13,354 nt of DNA from Dehalococcoidia bacterium (lineage in GTDB: Bacteria > Chloroflexota > Dehalococcoidia > Lucifugimonadales > JAGWBF01): positions 9,821-23,174 of the forward strand of contig JAGWBF010000071.1 of assembly GCA_021296025.1 (NCBI GenBank). Reading direction: 5' to 3'. The position numbers and the translations under genes were made by a program. Each line of letters starts with the position of its first letter. Position 1 is the first letter of the stretch. The notes beneath the pieces are model-generated. The model made no database searches and was not told the DNA's origin. It saw nothing but the letters and a program-made list of their open reading frames with translations. This document shows, piece after piece, positions 1 to 6,659 of this stretch.

Positions 1-618
1 ATGGGCCTGGACCGCCTCCACCAGCTCACCAATGTTGGATGGTTGGAGGCCCTGGTAGGGAGGGTTGCTGGGATAGACCTGAGGGAAGCGGGCCATCCAA
101 CCCCCCAGAGTAGGCTCTTTCTCCACCAACAGAACATCGGAACCTGCTCTTGCTGCTTCGATGGAGGCCGTGAGGCCGGAGATGCCCCCGCCCACCACCA
201 GCAAGGTGTGGTCGATGGAAAGTGGCTTGGCTTCTGGCACCTGGCTCTTCTGAGCGCGGACCACGCCCATGCGCAGGTAGTCTTCGGCCAGGGCTTGGGT
301 CTCCTCGGTGTTGGGGGTCTTGGTCCAGGCCACCTGCTCCCGAAGGTCCACCCGTTCAACCGCATTGGTCTGCAGGCTGTCCGGCGAAAACACATCCCAG
401 TTGACCCTGCTGGAGCAGGCAGCTATCAGGGCGGCGTCTGCTGGGTGATTGCGTAGGTCTTCCCGCAGGTACTCGACGCCTTCCGGGACGCACAAGGCTG
501 TGTGGGCCACAGCTTCGCCCTCGGACCCCTCCCTTGCCACCTCCGCCAGCTTTTGCGCGTCGAGACACTCTCCGATGCCGCATCCTGTGCAGATGTAGGA
601 ACGTATGGTGTCGGCCAA
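1..618 (-). CDS. qmoB: QmoB-like HdrA-type flavoprotein, N-terminal part (runs off left edge)
   Basis: The frame is open from a TTG at 618-616 to the left edge, giving 206 residues with the 3' part missing. The TTG is chosen because an AGGAG lies 8 nt upstream, a stop lies a few codons further up in frame, and the protein then begins just before the family's opening motif. Residues 8-20 carry YICTGCGIGECLD, the N-terminal Cys motif of QmoB/HdrA proteins; further Cys are at 43 and 68 (ACSSR). A Rossmann FAD-binding motif, VVGGGISG, is at 141-148. In sulfate reducers and some sulfur oxidisers QmoB pairs with QmoA and the membrane subunit QmoC to pass electrons between menaquinone and APS reductase. 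It starts 4 nt after the qmoA stop, so the two are very likely co-transcribed and translationally coupled. A generic HdrA-like subunit is the alternative; the aprBA-qmoA context favours QmoB. The MvhD-like C-terminus expected of QmoB would lie outside the window. Confidence 0.85.
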   Translation of the reverse strand, partial: MADTIRSYICTGCGIGECLDAQKLAEVAREGSEGEAVAHTALCVPEGVEYLREDLRNHPADAALIAACSSRVNWDVFSPDSLQTNAVERVDLREQVAWTKTPNTEETQALAEDYLRMGVVRAQKSQVPEAKPLSIDHTLLVVGGGISGLTASIEAARAGSDVLLVEKEPTLGGWMARFPQVYPSNPPYQGLQPSNIGELVEAVQAH

Positions 619-622
619 GGCT

Positions 623-1897
623 TTAGCTCCTGCCCATGCCTGCTGCGGCCTTTAGGGCCGCCCCAGTTCCGTCGCGGACGCTGGAGACCACATCCATGGG
701 CCTACGGGTCACTCCCGAAATGTACACCCCCTCGGGTTGGCCTTCCAGGGCGAAACCGTACTCGTCCCTTTTCAGGTCCAGGCCGGGAATCTGTTTCTCT
801 GCGAAATTGGGGACCATCCCGGTAGCGAGGACGACCATGTCCACGGGGACGCGCACCTTTCGGCCGCCCAGCATGTCGTCGGCCTCGACGATCAAGTCAT
901 GGGAGTCGGGGACCTGCTCTATGCCCGCCACCTTGCCCTTCACCAGGACCACGCCTTCGTCCTTTTCGATGCGACGGAAGAAGTCGGTGTAGGAGCCCGT
1001 TGCCCGCAAGTCGATGTAGAAGATGTAGGCTTGGGAATCGGGGTACTGCTCCCGCAGATAAGTGGCCTCCTTCAGGGACGAAAGGCAGCATATGGCTGAG
1101 CAGTAGGGGAGATGGTTGACGTCTCGGGAGCCCGCACATTGCACGAAGGCCACGCGTTTGGCGGCCTTCCCGTCAGAGGGCCGGACAATATCCCCTTTTG
1201 TGGGCCCATTGGAAGAGGCAAGCCTTTCCATCATGACATTGTTGATCACATTGGGATACTGGCCGAAGCCCAGGAAGTCTATTTTGGAAGCATCATAGGG
1301 CGACCAGCCGGTGGCCACGATGATGGAACCGACGGTAAGGTCCATCTTGCGGGAGGTCATATGGAGGTCTATAGCCTCGGTGGGACAGACCTCTACGCAC
1401 TTGTTGCAGGTATCGCCCAGGCAGGCATCTCCGTCCAGCACGTACTTCATGGGGAAGGCCATCTCATGGGGCAGATAGATGGCCTTGGTGGTATCCATCC
1501 CGTAGTTGAAGCTGCTGGGCATGTCCACCGGGCATACGGGCGAGCACTGGCCGCACGCGGTGCAGCGGTCCGCGTGAACGTACCTGGGGTTCAGCCTGAT
1601 GGAAACATTGAAGTTCCCGGCGCGCCCGGATACGTTCTCGACCTCTGCCTGGGTGAAGAGCTTCAGATAGCGATGTCCCGAGCGAATGCGTCGAAAATTG
1701 ATCTCCAGGCCGCAGTAGGGAGGGCAGAGTTTGGGGAAGTACCGATGGAAACCTGCCACGCGGCCTCCGATGTAGGCTTCCTTTTCCACGAGGAATACGT
1801 CGTGGCCTGTCTCCTGGGCTTCGATGGCGGCGGTCATCCCAGCCATGCCTCCGCCGATGACCAGGACTGCGGCTTCCGTGGAAACTTGGTCTTGCAT
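623..1897 (-). CDS. qmoA: QmoA, HdrA-like FAD/iron-sulfur subunit of the quinone-interacting oxidoreductase
   Basis: The 424-residue protein is close to the usual QmoA length. It begins with a Rossmann FAD motif, VLVIGGGMAG (11-20), followed by the HdrA/QmoA signature around FPKLCPPYCGLEINF (54-68). Two ferredoxin-like clusters follow: C112, C115, C118, C122 and C159, C164, C167, C171. The second FAD half has VQCAGSRD (252-259) and YCSAICC (265-271), typical of HdrA relatives, and ends with an ATG motif region near 358-361. The role is cytoplasmic electron transfer between AprBA and the QmoBC/menaquinone side. The ATG at 1897 is preceded by only a weak GGGG-type ribosome site. The gene lies 71 nt after aprA, and that gap holds a small hairpin. 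A methanogen-type HdrA is unlikely given the size and the aprBA neighbours. Whether electrons flow toward sulfate reduction or sulfite oxidation cannot be read from this sequence. Confidence 0.87.
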   Translation of the reverse strand: MQDQVSTEAAVLVIGGGMAGMTAAIEAQETGHDVFLVEKEAYIGGRVAGFHRYFPKLCPPYCGLEINFRRIRSGHRYLKLFTQAEVENVSGRAGNFNVSIRLNPRYVHADRCTACGQCSPVCPVDMPSSFNYGMDTTKAIYLPHEMAFPMKYVLDGDACLGDTCNKCVEVCPTEAIDLHMTSRKMDLTVGSIIVATGWSPYDASKIDFLGFGQYPNVINNVMMERLASSNGPTKGDIVRPSDGKAAKRVAFVQCAGSRDVNHLPYCSAICCLSSLKEATYLREQYPDSQAYIFYIDLRATGSYTDFFRRIEKDEGVVLVKGKVAGIEQVPDSHDLIVEADDMLGGRKVRVPVDMVVLATGMVPNFAEKQIPGLDLKRDEYGFALEGQPEGVYISGVTRRPMDVVSSVRDGTGAALKAAAGMGRS

Positions 1898-1935
1898 CTT
1901 ACCCCGCTGGCAGGATGAGTCTGAATACAGGAGGT

Positions 1936-1962
1936 CTGCGACGGCAACTGACCGTTCCGCAG
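1936..1962 (-). other. Intercistronic hairpin between aprA and qmoA
   Basis: In the minus-strand transcript CTGCG and ACGG pair with CCGT and CGCAG around a 7-nt loop, with two unpaired bases on one side, giving a 9-bp imperfect stem 7 nt after the aprA stop. No T run follows, so it is not an intrinsic terminator. It could protect the aprBA part of the message or mark a processing site, setting different levels of AprBA and Qmo subunits. The stem is visible; the role is inferred. Confidence 0.45.
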
Positions 1963-1968
1963 TCTCCT

Positions 1969-3834
1969 TTAGATGACTGGTATATAGGGCGCCTTGGTGA
2001 AGTCCCAGGTGCCGGTCTCTCTGTCGTACCTAGAGTTGACGAACACCTTCCAGTTTTCATCATCCAGGTTAGGGAAGTCTCCCCGGTAGTAGTAACCGGG
2101 CCACCGGGTCTCTTGCCGGAAAAGGAGGTGGTGAAGGTGGGTTTCGGCACACCACACCCGGTCGGCCAGCTCCCAGCACCTGAGAAGGTCATGAAGGTCC
2201 CGCGCCCCCAGCATGGCCAGGTCTTCTCGGAGCATGGTCAGCTGCTCCAAGCCCCGTTCCAGCGTGGGCCTGTTGACCATGTAGGCGGAACCCCATCCCC
2301 CGCCGTACTCGTCCATGATCTTTTGCAGTCTCAGGAGGGCCTGCTTGGGCAGGAGGTAGTTGGGGTTTATCTCGCTGCGGGTTGTGGCGCCCTTGTGCTG
2401 GTCGTAGTGACCAAGGGGTGCGTACAGGGCTGTCTTAATTTCTTCGACCCTTCCCCCGTCGGGATTGGCAGGCCCCGGGTTGTCATAAACGTAGTTGACA
2501 GCTCCCTTGGCTGCCAACCGGCCCTCGGTGTAGGAGCCGGAGGAGAACTTGTGGGCTGCGCATCCTACCCCGTCGCCCGCTGCAAAGAGTCCCTGCACGG
2601 TCGTCATGCGGTTGTAGCCCCAGAAGTAGTCCGACGGGGAAACGTCCTCGGGTCCGCTGACCCATGCACCGGAAGTCCCGGCGTGGGAACCCATGAGGTA
2701 AGGTTCTGTCAGGACCAGCTCGGAGTCTGTCTTTGCCGGGTCGATGTTGTTGGAAGCCCAGAGGAGGGCCTGGGAGATGGTCATGTCCAGGAAGTCTTCC
2801 CAGGCATCGCTCTCCACCTCCCGCTGGCGGGTTGCGTCGGCACCTTCCATCATCTTTTGAAGGGCTTCGGCGGTGCGCATATAGATCGGGCCTTTGCCTT
2901 CCTGGATGTCCCGCAGCATCAGGTGGTTCCTCAGCGGAGTTGGCATGGGCGCGGAGCCGGCGTAGGGTTCCCACCCCTCAAGCTCATGCCTGCGGGTCTG
3001 TTCGTACTCCTCGCCGTAGGCGTTGGTCGCCTTGCTGCGGAACATGAGGAAGTACATACCCACCGGCCCGTATCCATCCTTGAACCTGGTCTGGACCAAC
3101 CTGTGCTCCATCTGAGTCATCTGGGCCCCGGCCTGGATCATCAGGCTGTAAACGGACCCGGTGTTGAAGACGGTGTACCAGGCCCGTCCCAGGCCTTCGC
3201 CGACGGCATGGGGACGCCAGACGTTGACAGCCCCGCCGGCGGAGCAGATCACCGCCTTTGCCTTGAATACGTAGATGACGTTGTCCCGGACGCTGAAGCC
3301 GACAGCGCCGGCGATCTTGTTCGGGTCGTCGGCATCGGTCAGCAGGTGGGAGACGAACACCCTCTGGTATAAGTTGGCCTCGCCGATGGCCGCCTTGGCT
3401 GCCTCGGCTACGATAGGCTTGTAGGACTCCCCGTGGATCATGATCTGCCAACGACCTTCCCGGACGTAGCGACCCTCAGGCGACTTGAAGAAGGGCAGGC
3501 CCCACTCCTCGAACATGTGCACGCTGGCATCCACATGGCGGGCGATGTCAAAAGTCAAGTCTTCCCTGGACAGGCCCATGGTCTCGTTGCGGACGTAGCG
3601 AACGAAGTCTTCGGGAGTGTTCTCTCCCCACTTCATTCCGAGGTACATGTTAATGGCAGAAAGGCCCATGGCTACCGCGCCGCTGCGTTCGATGGCCGCC
3701 TTTTCCACCAGCACCACTCGCATTCCCTTTACCTTTGCCCAGTGGGCAGCCTCATAGGCTGCGCCACAGCCGGCCATACCACCGCCGATTATCAGTACGT
3801 CGCACTCAACCACTTCCGTCCGGAGTTCGGGCAT
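1969..3834 (-). CDS. aprA: Adenylylsulfate (APS) reductase, alpha subunit
   Basis: The FAD-containing catalytic subunit interconverts APS and sulfite plus AMP in the cytoplasm, in complex with AprB. The protein is 621 residues, near the family norm. It starts with a Rossmann motif (IIGGGMAGCGAA, 15-26) and has the family blocks SGAVAMGLSAINMYLG (51-66), MEHRLVQTRFKDGYGPVG (242-259), GSHAGTSGAWVSGPED (382-397) and FSSGSYTEGRLAAKGAV (430-446). Aligning from memory to the Archaeoglobus enzyme, the active-site set appears intact: N62, E126, W219, R250 and H384. GTG and ATG lie side by side at 3837 and 3834; the ATG is preferred because AGGAG is then 6 nt upstream, whereas the GTG would be only 3 nt from it. 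The C-terminal YYYRGDF...VFVNSRYD block is complete. It follows aprB by 45 nt in the same operon. Identity is very secure; the reductive or oxidative direction in the cell is not determined. Confidence 0.97.
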   Translation of the reverse strand: MPELRTEVVECDVLIIGGGMAGCGAAYEAAHWAKVKGMRVVLVEKAAIERSGAVAMGLSAINMYLGMKWGENTPEDFVRYVRNETMGLSREDLTFDIARHVDASVHMFEEWGLPFFKSPEGRYVREGRWQIMIHGESYKPIVAEAAKAAIGEANLYQRVFVSHLLTDADDPNKIAGAVGFSVRDNVIYVFKAKAVICSAGGAVNVWRPHAVGEGLGRAWYTVFNTGSVYSLMIQAGAQMTQMEHRLVQTRFKDGYGPVGMYFLMFRSKATNAYGEEYEQTRRHELEGWEPYAGSAPMPTPLRNHLMLRDIQEGKGPIYMRTAEALQKMMEGADATRQREVESDAWEDFLDMTISQALLWASNNIDPAKTDSELVLTEPYLMGSHAGTSGAWVSGPEDVSPSDYFWGYNRMTTVQGLFAAGDGVGCAAHKFSSGSYTEGRLAAKGAVNYVYDNPGPANPDGGRVEEIKTALYAPLGHYDQHKGATTRSEINPNYLLPKQALLRLQKIMDEYGGGWGSAYMVNRPTLERGLEQLTMLREDLAMLGARDLHDLLRCWELADRVWCAETHLHHLLFRQETRWPGYYYRGDFPNLDDENWKVFVNSRYDRETGTWDFTKAPYIPVI

Positions 3835-3879
3835 CACGTTCTCCTGGTTAGTTCTTGTGGCCTTGCCGCGCCGCGGGAG

Positions 3880-4323
3880 CTAGGTGGGTGTCGGAAGAGC
3901 ATCCACGCCAAGGTAGTGCTCTTCAGCCGCCATTCCGTGATTCTTGAGCGTTTCGGTATCCGGCTCCGGGGCATGTTGATGAGGTTGTATGGAACCCCAG
4001 GGTGTGGAACGGATAGGGAACCTGAACCGCTTCAGTGTGCCGTCGCGAAACTTCAGCCCCCAGATGATGGAGTCGGTACCCCTCAGGGGCGTGGCGGTGG
4101 CCCCCATGGGCATGACGTCGGCGTAGCCTCGAAGGTCTATGGCTGACTGGGGGCACATCTTCACGCAAGCGAAGCACTCCCAGCAGGCATCCGGTTCCTG
4201 GTTGAAGGCTTGGCCGATGTCGGTGTCCAACTTCATCAGGTTGTTTGGGCAGATGTACATGCAGGCGGGGACTTCCAGGGCCTTGCATCCGTCACACTTT
4301 TGTGGGTTGACGAAAGTCGGCAT
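3880..4323 (-). CDS. aprB: Adenylylsulfate (APS) reductase, beta (iron-sulfur) subunit
   Basis: The 147-residue protein has the two-[4Fe-4S] ferredoxin domain of AprB, which carries electrons to the FAD of AprA. Cluster ligands are visible as C10, C13, C21, C25 and C47, C50, C53, C57. The Trp between C47 and E49 in CWECFAC corresponds to the tryptophan thought to sit on the electron path in characterised AprB. The block RGYADVMPMGATATPLRGTD (69-88) and the following FRDGTLKRFRFPIR region are the usual AprB middle and wrap the alpha subunit. A GTG (4326) and an ATG (4323) are adjacent; the ATG fits the GAGGTGA ribosome site better. The first gene of the operon, it lies just after a Cys-rich mini-frame and a terminator-like hairpin (4347-4381), so its expression may be controlled by attenuation. 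No sat gene is nearby. Confidence 0.97.
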   Translation of the reverse strand: MPTFVNPQKCDGCKALEVPACMYICPNNLMKLDTDIGQAFNQEPDACWECFACVKMCPQSAIDLRGYADVMPMGATATPLRGTDSIIWGLKFRDGTLKRFRFPIRSTPWGSIQPHQHAPEPDTETLKNHGMAAEEHYLGVDALPTPT

Positions 4324-4338
4324 CACCTCACCTCTTCG

Positions 4339-4381
4339 GAAAAATCAGAGAGTGGCGCCGTCCTCATCGGCGCCACTCTCT
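4339..4381 (-). terminator. Terminator-like hairpin in the aprB 5' leader (candidate attenuator)
   Basis: The arms 4347-4360 and 4368-4381 are perfectly complementary over 14 bp (AGAGAGTGGCGCCG and its complement) around a 7-nt loop. On the minus strand the stem is followed by GA, TTTTT, CC and then the aprB ribosome site. This is the form of a rho-independent terminator, yet it lies inside the leader of the operon, 24 nt upstream of the aprB ATG, with no minus-strand gene before it to terminate. The plus strand has no T run next to the stem (TTTC only). The stem is certain; regulated termination is inferred. Confidence 0.7.
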
Positions 4382-4389
4382 TTCAAAGC

Positions 4390-4428
4390 TCAGCAAGACA
4401 GCTGGCGACAGCCGCAACGGGGGTCCAT
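4390..4428 (-). CDS. Candidate Cys-rich leader peptide upstream of aprB
   Basis: A 12-codon frame, MDPRCGCRQLSC, starts at ATG 4428 and stops at TGA 4392-4390. AAAGG lies 5 nt before the ATG, a fair ribosome site. Three of the 12 residues are Cys (codons 5, 7 and 12). The stop lies 8 nt upstream of the 14-bp terminator-like stem, about where a translating ribosome could influence that stem. Cys-rich upstream frames that sense cysteine supply are known ahead of sulfur genes in mycobacteria. Here the function is inferred from composition, position and the sulfur operon downstream. A frame this short can arise by chance, so it needs conservation or translation data. Confidence 0.4.
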   Translation of the reverse strand: MDPRCGCRQLSC

Positions 4429-4524
4429 ATCTGCCTTTAGGTCGCAGATGCGAGGCCACCGTCCTGAAGCACTATCGGCGTTGATCGTCGGGACCACTGA
4501 GATGGCTTTCCCTCCAGCACCTTA

Positions 4525-4533
4525 TGCTATAAT
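4525..4533 (+). promoter_or_regulatory. Extended -10 promoter for the alpha/beta hydrolase, facing the apr promoter
   Basis: TGCTATAAT at 4525-4533 is a perfect extended -10 on the plus strand. No good -35 is seen 17-18 nt upstream (GGCTTT/GCTTTC), so it would rely on the TG extension. It is the mirror image of the apr -10: TGCTATAAT and ATTATAGCA form a 9-bp inverted repeat with 7 nt between. Start expected near 4540, about 100 nt before the hydrolase. Confidence 0.5.
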
Positions 4534-4540
4534 TCGGGCC

Positions 4541-4570
4541 ATTATAGCAGTGGCAAAAGAGACCGGTCAA
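4541..4570 (-). promoter_or_regulatory. Promoter of the aprBA-qmoAB operon
   Basis: On the minus strand there is TTGACC (4570-4565), an 18-nt spacer, then TATAAT (4546-4541) preceded by TGC, so both a near-perfect -35 and a perfect extended -10 are present. The start would be near 4534, giving a leader of about 210 nt. The -35 overlaps an 8-bp palindrome, GACCGGTC (4561-4568), which could be a regulator half-site. Confidence 0.75.
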
Positions 4571-4639
4571 ACCCGGCCGCTGCCTCCCGCCAAGCCCGAG
4601 AGTCTATATCTTTGAACCCTGAGGGAGTGGAGGTGACCC

Positions 4640-5532
4640 ATGGCCAAGAGTCCCGAACTTGATAGGGTGATCGAGTCCTACCGTGTAAGGGCGGAAGCCC
4701 GATTGACTGCTCAGCGATGGTGTGTGGACGATGATCGTGCATCCTATGAACGGGCCACCGCCGAATTTCCCCTGGACAAGGATGTTAAGTGTGACCGAAT
4801 CTCGGCAGGTGGTGTAACCGCCGAGTGGGTATGCGCTCCCGGGGCCGACGTCTCCAGGACCCTCCTTTACCTTCATGGTGGAGGATACGTTATCGGCTCA
4901 TGCAGGACCCACAGGGCTATGATGGCCCGAATGTCAGCGGCCGCTAAAGTAAGAGTGCTGGCCCTGGACTACCGCCTGGCACCGGAGCATGTCTTTCCCG
5001 CTCCCGTGGAGGACTCTGTGGCTGCCTATCGCTGGCTGCTGTCCACCGGTGCCGACCCGAGGAAGATTGTGGTGGGCGGGGAGTCTGCAGGCGGTGCATT
5101 GGTTGTGTCTCTGTTTGTTGCCCTGCGCTACCTGGGAGAGCCTTTGCCGGCTGCCGGAATCTCCATTTCTCCCTGGGCAGACTTGGAGCAGAGCGGGGAC
5201 ACCATGTCCTCCAATGCCGAGGTGGACCCGTCGGTCAACAGGGAACGTCTGGAATGGTTTGCCGGATGCTATCTTGGTGGTAAGGACCCCCGCGCACCCC
5301 TTGCCTCACCCATCTATGCCGACATGACCGGCCTGCCCCCGTTACTGATCATGGCGGGATCGGTAGAGGTCCTGGTGGACGATGCAAGGAGGCTGGCCGC
5401 AAACGGTGAAAAGTCCGGGGTCGATACCACCCTGGAGATATGGGAGGATATGCCCTGTACAGTCATATCCTGCCCGAAGCCCAGCAGTCCATCGACCGGA
5501 TAGGCGACTTCATAGGCGAGCACATCGCCTGA
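4640..5532 (+). pseudogene. HSL-family alpha/beta hydrolase (esterase/lipase), frameshifted near the 3' end
   Basis: The gene belongs to the hormone-sensitive-lipase (family IV) carboxylesterases, which hydrolyse short-chain esters. The ATG at 4640 has a strong GGAGGTGA ribosome site. Visible motifs are the oxyanion-hole HGGG (79-82), DYRLAPEH (110-117), the nucleophile motif GESAGG (147-152, Ser149) and the acidic-residue region SVEVLVDDARRLA (241-253). After WEDMP (268-272), where the family normally continues with the catalytic His, the frame turns into an unrelated tail and stops at 5503. Another frame from about 5464 to 5532 reads HILPEAQQSIDRIGDFIGEH, a convincing family C-terminal helix. 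Joining the two needs a gain of 1, 4, 7... bases around 5455-5463, consistent with a small deletion that took the catalytic His with it. It may be a true pseudogene, or an assembly or sequencing error in an intact gene. The promoter competes with that of the apr operon. Confidence 0.8.
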
Positions 5533-5579
5533 ACCATTGCCCGGGACCATCGGGATTACAGCCGATTCCGAGGTGTGAT

Positions 5580-6659
5580 GTGGACAGCCCCTGGCGCTAC
5601 ATCCTCCATGCCGATCTGGATGCGTTCTACGCATCGGTGGAGCAGCATGATAATCCGGGCCTGAAGGGGAAGGCTGTAGTTGTTGGAGGCCCTCCTGAGT
5701 CCAGGGGAGTCGTAGCGGCGGCATCCTACGAGGCCCGCAGATACGGCATACACTCTGCCTTGCCCATGCGTACAGCGGTCAAGCTTTGTCCCGACCTTGT
5801 GAGGGTCTCGCCTCGATTCGACAGGTACCGGCAGGTGTCCCACACCATCATGGAGACCTTTCTGGAGCTCACTTCCCTGGTCGAGCCTTTGTCCCTTGAC
5901 GAAGCGTATATGGATATAAGCACCGTGGTGCCCAGAAGCATGGAGGAGGGAGCAGCCCGGGCCCTGAAGGAAAGGGTCCGAGACCGGTCCGGGTTGGCAA
6001 TAACCATCGGAGGGGGCACCACCAAGAGCGTCGCCAAGATCGCCTCCCAGATCGCTAAACCCGATGGCCTGCTGATGGTCCAGCCCGGCACGGAAGAGGA
6101 GTTCCTGGCCCCGCTGGATGTAGGGATGCTGTGGGGCGTCGGACCAAAGACCGCGGCTGCATTGAGAAATGATGGTGTGGATACCCTGGGTCAGCTGGCG
6201 GAGATGGACGACGGCACTTTGGTCCGAAAGTTTGGGAAGAGAGGGCCGGAGATGAGGCAGCGGGCCCTTGGGCTGGAGCAGGATGCGGTGGCGCCCCACC
6301 GGGAGACCAAGTCGATCAGCTCGGAGACGACCTTGGCTACCGACGTAGGTGATCCGGCCGAGATTACCCGATACGTGGAGTCCCTGGCTGGGGAGGTGGC
6401 CGAGCAGATGGGAAGGAAGCATCTCCGATGCAAGACGGTCTGGATCAAGCTACGCCTGGCCGACTTTACGACCTTCACTCGTCAGAAAACCCTGCCGGAG
6501 CCCACGGACCGGAACGAGGTGATTACCGCATCCGCCAGGGACCTGCTTGCACTGGAGCTGGAGGATGGCCGGATGTTTCGGCTGGTGGGGGTAGGCGTCG
6601 GGAACTTCCAGGAGGACTTCCAGATGCCTCTTTTGCCCCCACTTAGCTACACCGACTAG
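5580..6659 (+). CDS. dinB: DNA polymerase IV (Y-family translesion polymerase)
   Basis: The 359-residue protein is of normal DinB length. GTG at 5580 is chosen as start because the protein then begins just before the first palm motif and GAGG lies 6 nt upstream; the open frame further upstream has no family resemblance. Catalytic carboxylates are visible as D12 in HADLDAFYASVE (10-21), and D107 and E108 in LSLDEAYMDIS (104-114). Y17 occupies the steric-gate position that excludes ribonucleotides. A helix-hairpin-helix, LWGVGPKTAAAL, is at 184-195, followed by the little-finger domain. The C-terminal FQMPLLP (347-353) could be a divergent sliding-clamp motif. It copies past damaged template bases at low fidelity. 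It lies 47 nt after the hydrolase remnant. Its last four bases overlap the stop of the convergent FAH-family gene. I did not recognise a LexA-type box. Confidence 0.95.
   Translation: MDSPWRYILHADLDAFYASVEQHDNPGLKGKAVVVGGPPESRGVVAAASYEARRYGIHSALPMRTAVKLCPDLVRVSPRFDRYRQVSHTIMETFLELTSLVEPLSLDEAYMDISTVVPRSMEEGAARALKERVRDRSGLAITIGGGTTKSVAKIASQIAKPDGLLMVQPGTEEEFLAPLDVGMLWGVGPKTAAALRNDGVDTLGQLAEMDDGTLVRKFGKRGPEMRQRALGLEQDAVAPHRETKSISSETTLATDVGDPAEITRYVESLAGEVAEQMGRKHLRCKTVWIKLRLADFTTFTRQKTLPEPTDRNEVITASARDLLALELEDGRMFRLVGVGVGNFQEDFQMPLLPPLSYTD

Noticed and set aside
4440..4500. T-box-like string GGTGGCCTCGC in the apr leader.
   Set aside because: It lacks the rest of the T-box consensus, lies far from the terminator, and no specifier stem could be drawn.
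5382..5579. Upstream extension of the DinB frame by 66 codons.
   Set aside because: Overlaps the hydrolase coding sequence, has no DinB similarity, and GTG 5580 has a good ribosome site at the right distance.
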